NCBI RefSeq assembly: GCF_901933205.1
Contig: NC_044573.1
Span: forward strand, 60,514,493-60,578,492
Origin: Camarhynchus parvulus
Taxonomy: Eukaryota; Chordata; Aves; Passeriformes; Thraupidae
Reading direction: 5' to 3'
DNA: 64,000 bases
Shown: piece by piece, positions 14,763-27,200 of the stretch
Numbering within the stretch: position 1 is the stretch's first letter
Layout of the letters: every line of letters begins with the position of its first letter
Made by a program: the position numbers and the translations under genes
The notes under the pieces: model-generated
What the model was told of the DNA's origin: nothing
Seen by the model: only the letters and a program-made list of their open reading frames with translations
Databases searched by the model: none

Positions 14763-14792
14763 TAAGAACATAAGAACATCCAGCTACCAATC
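14763..14792 (+). repeat. Possible old sauropsid repeat fragment
   Basis: ATTAAGAACATAAGAAC resembles the opening of a dispersed sauropsid repeat whose copies continue to 'ACCAAAGGTCCATCTAG'. It is cut short by the CR1 copy that starts about 20 bases later. Short and uncertain. Confidence 0.25.
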
Positions 14793-14809
14793 CCTTGCAT
14801 AGCATGGAA

Positions 14810-15478
14810 ACACAGGATGGTTTGGGGTTGAAAGGGACACTAAAGATCATCTAGTTCCAGCCCTTGGGCAGCCACTCGACCAGTTTGTTCATGGCCCCAT
14901 CCAACCTGGCATTGAACACTTCCACAAAAGGAGCATTCACAGCTTCTCTGGGAAGTGTTCCAGGGCCTCACTACCCTCACAGTAAAGAATTTCTTCCTTA
15001 TATCCAATCTAAACTTAATCTTTTTCATTTGAAGCCATTCCCCCTCATCCAGTCACTCCATGCTCTCTTAAAAGCCTCATTCCATCTTCCTTGAGGACTC
15101 CCTTCAGGTACTGTAAGGCTGCAATTAGGTCACACCAAAGCAGTCTCTTGTCCAGGCTGAACAGACCCAGTTCTCTCAGCTTTTCCTCTTAGGAGAGGTG
15201 TTCCATCCCTCTAATCATTTTGCTGGCCTCCTCTGGACTCACTCCAACAGGTCCATGTCCTTCCTGTGCCTGAGACCCCAGAGCTGGATGCAGCACAGCA
15301 GGTGAGGTCTCAGCATAGCAGAGGGGCAGAATCCCCTCCCTGGCCCTGCTGCCCACACTGCTTTGGATGCAGCCCAGGACACGTTTGGCTTTCTGGGCTG
15401 TGAGTGCCCATGGCTGGATCATGTCCAGCTTCTCATCCACCACCACCACCCCCAAGTCCTTCTCAGAAGGACATGCCA
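14810..15478 (-). mobile_element. CR1 LINE 3' fragment with remnant of ORF2 C-terminus
   Basis: About 670 bp of reverse-oriented CR1, one of the two longest CR1 copies in the window and the better preserved. The 3' untranslated blocks come first (AAAGATCATCTAGTTCCAGC, CCCCATCCAACCTGGCATTG, AGTAAAGAATTTCTTCCTTA). The end of the reverse transcriptase reading frame follows on the minus strand (15189-15479), with EKDLGVVVVDEKLD, ALTAQKAKRVLGCI and ASKMIRGMEHLS. These match the conserved CR1 ORF2 tail. The frame is 5'-truncated at 15478 and non-functional. Confidence 0.92.
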
Positions 15479-15479
15479 C
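15189..15479 (-). pseudogene. CR1 ORF2 (reverse transcriptase) C-terminal remnant
   Basis: A 96-residue open stretch with CR1 ORF2 tail motifs: KDLGVVVVDEKLD near the start, LTAQKAKRVLGCIQSSV in the middle and KMIRGMEHLS at the end. It lacks the endonuclease domain and nearly all of the polymerase, so it is a dead fragment within the CR1 copy above. Confidence 0.85.
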
Positions 15480-15502
15480 ATCTGCATTGATACCAATATC
15501 TT

Positions 15503-15540
15503 AGAAGAAAGAGAAAGAGAGAGAGAGAGAAAGGGAAAGA
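15503..15540. repeat. GA-rich microsatellite
   Basis: Interrupted (GA)n/(GAAA)n tract lying just outside the 5'-truncated end of the CR1 copy. Confidence 0.85.
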
Positions 15541-18500
15541 ACCACCATGCACCAAGATTTACTGAATATTTTTGCTTTTTAAGTTTTATTTCACTAAAAC
15601 ACAATTGCAAAATTTTTGTTTTGCTATTATCTCATTCCTTTGTCTTTATAGAGAAAAAAAAAGTTGTAAAATGAAAGAACTATAACAATAAGTTTTACCA
15701 CACTCCAAATGGACTGTTAAGTAAAATTTGCAAAGCTCAGGATGAACAAACTTAGTTCACCTGAGATGAAATGGAAACTAATAAAAATTCAAGCCAATGA
15801 AAAAAATCTTCCTTTTGTTTTGAAACAATCTAATTTAATATAACTTATGTGTGGAAGTATAAAACTGCATGATTTTTTTAAGAGAGATTTAAACTCAACA
15901 AAACAAAATAGAACAGGAAAACATTTTTAAAAGGGCAGAATTCTCAAAAGTTTTTAAGCTGGCTTAATCTACAAGCTATGGTGTGAATGTGAGATCAATC
16001 AAAATAGCAGAAATGTAAATTGCATCACATTTACAGTGAGATGAAGAAATTCATAACACAGTTTGCTCCATTGTAATTAATGTTTTGCTATGTCTAGACC
16101 AGTTTCTATAATTTCTTTTATGTACACCATGAATATTTTACTTAAACAACTGCAGTCTAGATCCATCTTAAAATGCCATGCTTGTGAAAATTCCACTTAA
16201 TGTAAACAAAAGCTGACTTACACACTTCACTGTTTAGGAGCTAAGACTTAAAAGGACTGGCCTTTCAACCCAGTCTCTCAATACATGTAGGACAGGCTCC
16301 TCATATGTCTTCTCACAACAGACAATGTTCTTAGCCTTTGTAGTATCTAGAGAGTGAAAAAAAACCAACCAAACAAAAAAAACCCCACCCAACAAAACTC
16401 TGTAACAAACATTATATACATTCAGAGAACCTGGTTTTAATATGAAATATTGAACAGCAAGATCCTCCAAATGAACCAACCTAAAATTTAACATATGGTT
16501 GAAACCTGGAACAATCAGTATAGCAATCTGGTAAAAAAGAGTCTGATAGGAAATAAAGACATACTGCTTCAGTCAGTTCATCTTTACAGAATCATAAGAT
16601 TTCTCTAGATATACAATGAAACTAGACATGGATAGCATGCAACTATATTTAATAGAGGCAACTTAAAATAAAATTCACCTCTGTGTATCTGAACACAGGA
16701 CAGTTTCCAGCTTCTCTTATTGAAATCAGTAAGTTTTTCCTTTCTTGGCTTCACAACAGCAGCTGTGCTCCCCATAGTTAGGGCAATTAAGTCATATTCC
16801 ACAGAGGAAGGATGAGAAATCCTCTCTTCCAGACCATATCTTGCTTTGATTATGATTCAATTCAAAATAACATATCCAAGTAACATATCCTGACAAAATG
16901 AAGATATTTTACTCACTACCAATGACTGTAAAATCTTCTGGCACTCAAAAAATTCACTTGTATCAGGAGATGAAAAGTTGGAAGTAGGGGAGTCAGGGTA
17001 AAGTCAGTCATCCTTTCCGCAGAGTTTCTAATGATTCTGACTTGGACAGATGCCAGATTTCCTTAATAATATCAAATATTAATGTGGAGCAGCGCTTTAC
17101 TCCTTGCCAAGGCGCAGTCATGACAGATCAGAATTTAGAAACTCCAAGTAAAGCAGATCAAGACTTTTCTGGAACAAAAGTAGACAAAATCCCTACTGCT
17201 TCACCTGAAAAAAGTGAGGAAGGAAAGGGGGCCTATGGAGAATGTCTGACCTAATATTTCTGGGGTAGGTAGGGAAGTTTTGAAATTGTTCTACCATATT
17301 CTGGATGTCAATAGCCTCAAAGCATCATTCAGCAGATAAGAAAAACTACATCAACAGCAGCTCATACCTTACCGTATGCTAGGACTTTTAATGTGGGAAA
17401 GTAAAACCAGATGGCACAGATCTGGTTGTCCCTATGACCAGATTTAATTCTTTTTGTTCATGTGGTGACATGCAAGGCACTCAATTGACTAGAGAACCAG
17501 ATCAAATATCTTTCACCTTGTTGTGTACAGCAGAGAGTCTTTGGGAACTCTGTGTTCTACTTTTGAACTCAATATTCTGCATTTGCAGTCTTGCTCTTTT
17601 TTTAGCTCAGAAGATGTTTACAGTTCTCGGTTTGGAAAATGAAAACACAGGACTAGGATCTGAGGCTGTCTTGCCAGGACTGGCATTCAGTGGGGTGACT
17701 CTTCATGCAGATGAGTACCCACACATAGATTTTTCAGCATGTATGTATGCACTCATGAAAATTTCACTTTCTCTCACGTGCATGTTACAATTTTTTTGTA
17801 TTTTTTAATTCTGTCCTGAAAGAACTCCTCAGCATTTTTTCTTGGTAGTAAAAATTCTCTAAATACTTTGCTCTTGAACTTTTATTGAGTTAAGGGCTAT
17901 TATTCTAAGACACATTGAGACCAAATTGGTTGAAAATGTTATGCACTGAGCCCTTAGCAAAGCAAGGATGTATGCTGCTGCAAAATTGACTACATAAGAC
18001 CCTAAGAAATTCCAAAAAAGTTTTTTCCTCTTGACATTAAATAGCTGATTTTATATGGGTTATGATGCACTCTCATAACATACAGTAAGGAATTAAAATG
18101 CATTTATTTTGCTTTATATATGAGAACTGTGTGATCAGAAACAAAATAATTGGTATAAAACATCTAATGATTTATGCCTTATGATGGAATCCACAAAACA
18201 AGTTTATGTTTGTAGACTATGTAATTTCCAATTTATTAACAAGCAGGAAGCAAGAGAAAAAGCATTATAATTTCTCCTTCTACCAGCCTCTTGCAGGAAG
18301 GCAAACTCCCAAACTGTTTGGAAAAGATCCAGGAGAGGAGTTGAGTTTTGTGTCCCTGAATTTGGGATGAGGCAACTGGCAGGGCTCTGTGCCAAAAAGG
18401 TGTTGGCTGCCATCATGGCTGTGCCCAATCTGGGCTCAGAACAGGAAAGCATTTCTATTTATTTTTAGTTGTTTTCCTACTCCTTCTTTTGAAGAAAGTC

Positions 18501-20172
18501 TTATAAAAACTTTTATCTTGTCATCATGTGTAAATTATAAAGTATATTTTCAGTATTAAAGGGTTATGTCCACCTCACTGTGTGTTATATATCAAGATTC
18601 CTGCAGCTGTTCTGAAGCGTATTTTACTCTGAAAATACTCCAAAGTTCTAGTTGACTTGAATTTGGACTAAGGATTTTGCCATTATATGCTTTATGAAAG
18701 GGAGACTGGTAAATGTCTGGACCTTGGAACTGACTTTGTGATATTTGGACTGTGAGTACACATCATGTGGTGAATTAGCATGTGGTGTTCTTATGCAAAC
18801 AATAAAAGCAAACAAAGAAAGAATTAAAAGTGCATTTAAGAAAATGAGTTTCAGTGTATGATTAAAACAACCCCATAATAGCAACAACTTTGTGGTAAAG
18901 GTACATATTTGCCAAAAATATCTGCTAGTGTGGAAGCTGAGCATTCAAAACCCTCCATTTAGCAGCACTGCAGATGCTGTCACTTAGTCAACATTGAATA
19001 TCACAGACAAATTAGGCACAGCCTGGAAATTGCTTCAGAGCAAGAAAAAGCAGTCAAAAGTATTGGGGCAAAAACCTTGCTCCCATTCTCAGCAATATAG
19101 ATCGCTGTACAACTTTGATTTTACACCAACCCAAATGGGTAAAATTTGGCCCAGAATGTATCTACAGACACACAAAAAAATGCTACCAACTTAAAAAAGT
19201 TTAAAATCCTAAAATGTAAAAATTATGAAAATTTCAAAAGCTTCACCTAAAATGTTCTCTGTCTCACCCAATTGATAATGTCCCCTTCAGCAACTGCAGT
19301 GCCCACCCAGCTGAGCCCCTAAGAAAATCTAATGCTTAAAGGCAGTTTCTTCATCCTAATTGAACACATGTAATAATACAGTGACAAGAATGACTCTCAT
19401 TACTGGAAACAAGATACCAAATTCTGCATTTTCTCTTAATACTGATCTCTTAAGTGCTAAAAATTTCTGTTATTTACTTCTGTCAAACTGAGATTTGGAT
19501 CCTACTGCAGAGCAGATAGCAGGTAAACAGAGAAAATGAATTGTCTCCCTAAATCATAACTGAGAACATAGCAATGTAAAGAAGTTATTGTCTTCAAAAT
19601 TTTAGTAGTTGGTTTTCGTTCAGATCACAAGGCTTCAGTTCTTTGAACTGCTTATATTGGAGGCTACGTCTCTTCTTCCAAGATTTTTTGTAAGGAGAAG
19701 GGGTTTTCCCCATGCTTTTGGTCAAATCTCTCATCTTATGTTCTGTACAAGTACATTATTCCATTTCAACAACAAAAAAGAGAGTATTTGGACTTCGACA
19801 AGACTCTATTATTTACTACACTTATGTATTTCTGCAGCTAAAACCAATCAACTACTGTGAAATATTTTCCACAAGCATTAATTCAGACTTTTAAGAAGAG
19901 ACATATATTTTAGCTCAGCTTTTCCAAAGTTAAGGAAATTAGGTTTATCATCAGAATATGGATTTAAGCAATTTAGGCACACTTCAGAAAGTGTTTACTG
20001 AAAGGCATTTTTACATCTGTCTTCTGCAAGCTTCCAGCTAAGAATTATTACACAGTTGGGATGAAGAAACACAACATGCAAACTAACGGGCTGATTACAG
20101 ACTTTTGCCATTCAAATAGCAATCAGTGAAAACAGACAGCTGCTCAGTGAGCTAAAAACCAAGACTTACTAA
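15541..20172. other. Non-coding AT-rich DNA
   Basis: No recognised gene, RNA or repeat family. The frame at 17434-17808 (124 residues) reads as a hydrophobic mixture with no family motif and no nearby splice or promoter context. Confidence 0.6.
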
Positions 20173-20258
20173 GAATCACAAAATCACTGAATGGGTAGGG
20201 TTGGAAGGGACAAGTGGAGGTCCAATCTCCCTGCACAAGCAGGGTCCCCTAGAATATT
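20173..20258 (-). mobile_element. Short CR1 LINE 3' end
   Basis: It reads AATCACAAAATCACTGAATG, then GGGTTGGAAGGGACAAGTGG, then TCCCTGCACAAGCAGGGTC. This is the reverse complement of the CR1 3' end from a subfamily with the 'CCCTGCTCAAGCAGGGTCACC' block. Confidence 0.85.
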
Positions 20259-23200
20259 CAACAGAATATTCCACAAACAATTCTGAACGGTGATATACTT
20301 GAAGAAACTGAATTATACATCAACAGTTCACGGTAAAGAAGAAAAATTTTGTTAATTATTTGCTCAAAAATATTTTAGAGTACTGCTGAAGAAATTTTCA
20401 AATAAGATATACTTGCTGTTGAAAATAAATATAATTAAAAAAGATGGTTAATGATGAGAATTTCAGAGACACTACAAAATTTGATCAATCAGTGCACAAG
20501 GGTTATAGGGTAGCAAAATCTAATTCCTTAGCAGATAAACCGAAAAAGAAAACCTGACATTGAAACACGTGGAAACAGGATAAAAACTACTTTTTAATTG
20601 CTCAGAATGCTTTCTGTTGTCTTGCTCTTCTGAAACTCAAGAAATATATTGCAATGTAGATGAGCCAACAATTTTAGCATGTTTCTATAGTAGACTATTG
20701 TAACCTAATAAGAATAATTGAAAAAAATTTTGGCAGGTCTCCATAGATTCAATGTTGGGTTCTTTTTTCTCTTAATACTAAGGAATACTTTCAAATAGGG
20801 ATTCATGCACAAATTTGCAACAGGGTTCCCAAACCCAAAGATTTAGAAACCACATTATTTGCAAGATTTAAGCATGGCTAATCAAACTTTAGGCTGACTC
20901 ATTTACATGAGCTCTTTATTGCTAGAAAACTGCACTTACAGATTTTGGTTAATTTTTCAAATTTATCACCAATCATTGTGCTAGGGGGAAAAAAATAACA
21001 CACAGGAAAGTATATATTAAGATAGTACACATGCTGTAAGTTGCAGCAAATCCATCTTAGCAGCAGTTATAGGGTTGCATGTTGTGGATGGACAAAACTG
21101 CATCTTATTTACCTAGTGCTAGAGTTTGAATCATTTCTCTTCTGCCTCCATATAAGCTCAGAAAAATTGGAGAAGTAATACATTAAACTAGTGTAAAGGT
21201 AGTATTTCAAATCAGTTTAGGAAACTTGAAGGAAAAAAAAAAGCTTCCCTCTTAATCAGTTACCTCCTGTAATGTTGACAAGGTAAGGAGAACGCTCATT
21301 CTTACTAGAAGGAAAATACCAGGAACAACTTCACCCCAAATGCAATTTTCCAAAAGAAGCAGAATTTTATATTTTATCAATCTTGCCCCAGCCTGGAAAT
21401 TTGGGGTCTGGGTGGACATATGAAAACAGTGTAAACAAAGAACAAATTTGACACTGCAACTTATTCACATGTCGGCTGCTCCACTTACATGCTGAACAAG
21501 TCTCAGAGAAAGTGTTTTGATGTGTTTCTTTATATTCTCAAGAATGTCCTGCTCTAAGAGCTTACATGTCTCTGGTGTAGATTAGTTACGGACTTTTCAT
21601 GCTGATGAGGTAATCCCCTTAATGTACTATACACCATAGGATATCCTCCTCCTCTGTTTCATGTTCTGACAATGCTAAAGGTCAGGAAAGTGTTTCATGT
21701 GGTGACAGGCTCCATTTAAGTGGGAAACTACAAGAACAGAGGAAAATGTCTTTTTCTTTGAGTTTACAAAGATAATATATGAAGCCTAGGTAAAAAAAGA
21801 TGGTCAGTGCATCTTGTATTGAAACTAGATACTTAGCTTTGCTCAAACGTTATATTAACATCTAAAAAGGCATTTTCAATACAGTGACTGGTAACATGGT
21901 GGTACTGATAGAGGAAGATGAAATCCACACTGTAACTGCTAAGTTTACTCATAGAAAATGTAGACTTCACATCAAACAGTAACAACATAAAAATAATTCA
22001 TGCTGAATGCAAAAATTATGGCTTTAAACACATGACTTTTATTAAAAGTAGACTTCCTCTGTAAGACAAGCATGTAAAAATTAAATTAACTCAGAAATAA
22101 AGATATTTTGTTACACAAATTATGTCTCAAACATGGTCCACATTTCAAGAGGGATGCAGACAAGAATTAAACTTACTAAGCTTAAAAATACTACATATAA
22201 TCATTTTAACAGACATCATAACGGAATTTTACATGGAATTTACAAGAGAAAACATGAAAAAGCTGATATTTCAAAAGTGTCTCTTTATGATTAGTAGTAG
22301 GTTGCTCCTTTGTGCCATAACTTCACATTGTTATTTTTTAACAAAGGCATTAGTACAATTTATAAAGTCTCAGTTTTGGTACAGCTTTAAACATCCAGCT
22401 TCTAATTTTTAGAAGTTTTCTCAAAGGAGCATATATTCCTCAGAGGAAAAATATTAAAAATATTAAACAAACTGGTTTTAAATCAATAATGAGCACACTA
22501 GATAATAAATTGTCTATGTTTACATTGGATCTGATTCTGTCTTCTTTATTGCTAATAAGGACAGCAAAAAAATAAAAGCTGTATTTGAAGGAGGGTGGAA
22601 TATTTACACAAGTTTTATGCAAAGGCAACAGCATTGCTAACAAACGTTCATCTTGTGAATTGTCTCCCGAAAGGATCAGGTTAAGTTTGGTATGGAAGAT
22701 AGAGCATTTCCTCCACATACACTTTTCTCAGTTTAAAGTCTGCTACTTGTTGGCATTCTTGCTTATGTTCCAGTATAAATGCTCTGCAGCATCACAACCA
22801 TCCTCTCCTCTCTTTCTCTTTAGCATTGAACTTCGGGGTTGGAAAAAGAGCAACAGAAAATACTGGGAAGAAACTCTGCTTAGTCTTCAAAATTAAGAAT
22901 ATTAGGAATGTTATGGAAACTGGAGGACTCCTCTGGGAGGTGAGGCATAATTGAATTTTCATGCTTGAATAAAGAAATATGATATCAAATATTTAGCAAA
23001 AAAACTTTAAATCTAGCAGCCCATGTAGTTAGAAAAACAAAACAAAACAAAAAAAACCCAAAGAGAACAAACAAAAACCGCCCAAACAAAATAAAACCAA
23101 AACCAAATTGACAAAAACATAAAATGTAAAAAAACACTATGAAAAATCCTCTCCATTCTCAAAGAGAGAGTAGCTTGATATTTTACATTGATGGGTTCTT

Positions 23201-24099
23201 CAGAGAATAAGAGCCCCAAGTCTGAGCTCCATCTGGGTCTTATATACTAGAAAATATCTAGAATTTCTGAACCGAAAAATATCAAGCTTTATAAAGAGAT
23301 TTAAAATTTATGTGCATAATATTCACTATGTACAGAGGCCAACTTCACACTTCAGAACAAATGTTTTATACTACAGGTAGTAGACACAAAATAATACTTT
23401 CTTGATAATTTTTAAGACATTGATCTAGAGGTGTATGGCTTCCTGCCTCACCAGGAAATTCAGGGAAAAAAAAGAAAGCCATTATAAGAGTCTTCCTTAG
23501 AAGAAAGGAGTATGCAGCATATTCCATCCTCTCTTTGAGCGTAAGTGGGCAAGCAAGAAGAAAGAAAAAAACACATTAGCAGAAATATCCAAGGTACAAT
23601 TCAGTTAAATACACAAGCATTTGTTTTGGAGAAGTTTAGTGTAATCAAGCATCCATTCTACCAAAGTAAAAATTATTTGGAAAGGTGTTTTCTTTTTGTT
23701 TCCAGGAAAACCTTGCAAAAGACGCTAGGTTCATGAAAATAACATGCCAAAGTAAAACTGTTGTGCTTGCACTTGTCTTGTGTTTTTAATATTGCATATT
23801 CCTCCAACTCTTGGCTATAGCTGCACTGCCAGCTAGATGCTTAGCAAGTTCAACAGAAGGTACAGTGGCACAAACAATAGCATTAACAACAAAATTTCTT
23901 GGTGTTCACAGGTAGAAAGTTACAGTAAAATTAACTTCTCAGGCCAGTAAGCTACTCCCTATTTTGTTGAGGCTTAACTTCAAAAACTGCAGTCAGCAAG
24001 AACTATCATTAAATCATAGATCTACTTTCACAGTCTCACAATGTTTGTGTTCATGCTACACATATACAGAAATATCTGTGCAGGTTATTGCAGGTGAGA
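20259..24099. other. Non-coding AT-rich DNA
   Basis: Nothing recognised apart from the A-rich tract listed separately. Confidence 0.6.
23032..23105. repeat. A-rich low-complexity tract
   Basis: Irregular AAAAC/AAAACC repeats. The open frame on the opposite strand is only this tract read as F, L, W and V codons. Confidence 0.8.
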
Positions 24100-24244
24100 A
24101 AGCACAGGAACAGGTTGCCCAGAAGTTGTGAAGTCTCACCCACTGGAGATATTCAAGAACCATCAGACACAATCCTGTGCCATGTTCTCCAACATGAGAA
24201 GCTGGAGCAATGGCCCACTGTGGTCCCTTCCAACCTCACCCACA
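24100..24244 (+). mobile_element. CR1 LINE 3' fragment
   Basis: Forward-oriented CR1 with GGAACAGGTTGCCCAGAAG, then CACTGGAGATATTCAAGAAC, then CACAATCCTGTGC, and finally GTCCCTTCCAACCTCACCCA. The 'agcaggggggttggactagatgatct' block expected before the end is missing or heavily altered. Confidence 0.85.
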
Positions 24245-27200
24245 ATGTCAATTTTGTGAATACTAATGTGCCTTCAAAAAGGATTGAAAGTTAATCCATC
24301 CTTTTGGCAGTACTTTTAAATTTTGAACTTTTAAACGTTGTCACTGCCCTAAAATAAACCTTCACTATGGCTCTCCAGTCTTATCCAGAAATTGAAAGAG
24401 TAACAAGGAAAATAAAAGACAAAGGAAGATGACATTTTGTCCACTTGTGATCTGAATTTTCAAGGCTTATCCATACGAATTTGTGGGAAAAACTTCCATA
24501 ATAGACCATAGGTAAAGAATCATCAAAGTTAATTACTGTGTGGAATTCTGGTGCCAATTTAGTAAGATATGGGATATCTTTATTGGAAAAAGTTTTAAAG
24601 GAATAGTTACTTAGACTACATGAAAGCTACTGCCCTCCATTACCGAGACCCAACCTTTTAAATCTGGAAAATGTGTGAGCCCACAGTTAAACTTCAACAT
24701 GAAACACAAATGATGAAACTAAGAAACAGAAAAAATTATCTGGCCAACCTTAACTATGTCATGAGCTTATCCTTCCCCTTTCTTGACTGCTTCCTGAGTT
24801 TTTTTTAATTACTGTTTTTCACTTCACTTTTAAATTCTAGCCAATCTTCAGGAATAAGTAATATTTAAACAGTTGACCAATTCTGGAAGCATACATAATT
24901 TTCTCTGAAGAGCAAAAATCAACTAAAGAATTTAAACATTTATATGTATTCCACCATCACTGGTAGCTTAAGCTTTTACTAGGTGAAAAACAGCTTCAAC
25001 AGCTATAGCTAGAGGCTTGCTTGTACTAAGATTTCAGACATGCAATAGAATTTTAAAAACTAGCTGACCTCTTACTTAAATGTTTTCCTTTATCTGGTTT
25101 ATAAAATTTGCAGCAATTCATTAAAAATTACTTGTTATATAATATAATCTGTGTCTGTACTTACCTACTGAAGCTGAACAAATGAAATCAATTCACATTA
25201 GGCTGTCAGTTTTAGAGGTCAGCACCAATACAATTACACCAATTTCAACCCAATATAGCAGACTGGAAACTCCAGCTAATCCAACTCTATCCCTGACTGC
25301 ATTTATTTGGAAGTATTTGCCCTTTATAAATTTTGATCCAGGATCTGTCCTAGGATCTCTCCTATTACCAACATACCTTTCTGTGTTTTCTACATGCTTT
25401 GGAAACAATACAGGAGTCTTTGTGTAGAGCCTAACCTAGTGCCAGAAGGTTGAGCAAACCATTGATGGAGGAAGTGTTCTTGCTTTTATTTAACTGCTGC
25501 AGTCACATTATTATCGGGTAGTAAGGTTGTGTCTACACTCGGGGTTTTTTAAACCAGAAATTACTTTAGGGGTGTTGAGGTGTTTTTCTACACTCCACCA
25601 TGTTCTCCATGCCCTGAAATCACTCCCTCAGGAAAGTGACCTTCTCAGTAAGAAACTTGATCTTACAGGTATCAAATGACCTGAAAAGATCTTTCAGCAG
25701 TTTGGTCAGGATAACATTAATAACCCAGCCCACAGGAGAATATTATGTATCAAAGCCCATGTAAATTTGATGAATGTGGATTGCAAAGAAACTGACAAAT
25801 CCCCAAGATTGTTCACCAAACAGTAAATGAATGAATTCCAACTGATTATGTCTGCAGAACCATGAACTCAGGTGGGAAGACTCTTCAGGTTCTTCAAAAA
25901 GTTGCAATTCTGTATTTAGCACAACAGAAATGCTATCAACATCTTCTCAGCCTAGAATTGAAGCTACTCAGACATGTAAGAAATTTGTTCTACTACCCTC
26001 TTTTGTCATATCTAAGTAATCTACATTACCATAAAGTACCATTAAAATATATGGAGGAATCTATATGCCAATACATATACATGGTATAAAATACACATAT
26101 GGAACTGAAAACAACTAAACACATTGCTTTGAAACATTCTAATGAACTTGAATTTGACACATACCTCGCAGCTGTGGAAAAAAAGATTTTGATTTAATGT
26201 AATCAGCATTTTTATTTGAAATGCAAGTCACCTTCTAAATACATAGTCACAAGTCACCTAAGAACCCTATGCATTTAGGATTTACATGGCCTTAGTTGCT
26301 CTAACTGATAAAGACTAATGGAATGCCGAGTCAGCAAGTCAGCCAGTACAAGCTGTATGTTTCATGGTTAAGGCTGCTAAATAAGTAATGTCTTGTACAA
26401 GAATTTCCTTCATAACACTGCACATAGAATATACCCATTTCTAAAACCGAGGCTATGTTGTATGAATAACTATAGACCTCTAATTAAGAAAACTACATGA
26501 TACTGAAAGATTAAGCTTTAAAGAAAGAAAAATCTTCAAGATCCTTCATATCTTTCACCCTCTCAGCACAGATCAGGAGAACATCCTGTTTTGGATGTGA
26601 ATGGTATTTTTTCTTTTAACATTAATAGCCCTAGATATGTCAGCAGACTAGGCTTGGTAGTCTTCAAAAAAGATCAGGAAGTGTCACAATTTATAGCATA
26701 CTTTTTAGTAGGAATAATCAGAATACTTGCTCTAATGGAAAGTTACCACAGGCAAAAAAGAGAATTTTTGCTATATCCCCACCTTATGGCTAGAAAAAGA
26801 ATTTTTCTATTACAGCATACATATTTCTGGATTTATTTTTCCTTTACTGTATGACTATAAGCAGAAAATACAAACTATTTTTATTATGAAACTTTAGATT
26901 CTTTTTCAGTAGTCACTCGCTTCTCCACATAAAATCACAATGAAACTCCAAAGTGTGAATGTCTTCTCTAGCACCTGTGATTTTCTGATTCAAAATAACA
27001 GATACAACTTTATATTCAAATAGAACAGTGATTATTGGATCCTGACCCATAAAAGTATACAAGTTCATTTATTCATTGATACCATTAGGGATTAGGTCCA
27101 TAGATCTAACCTTCACTGACATACCATTCTTAATATTCACTTTTTACAAGCTTTAAATATAATAATTGCATGATTTATACCACTCAGAAAACATTAAACT

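Noticed and set aside
17434..17808. A 124-residue plus-strand frame
   Set aside because: No family motif, no splice or promoter context, and about the length expected by chance somewhere in 64 kb.
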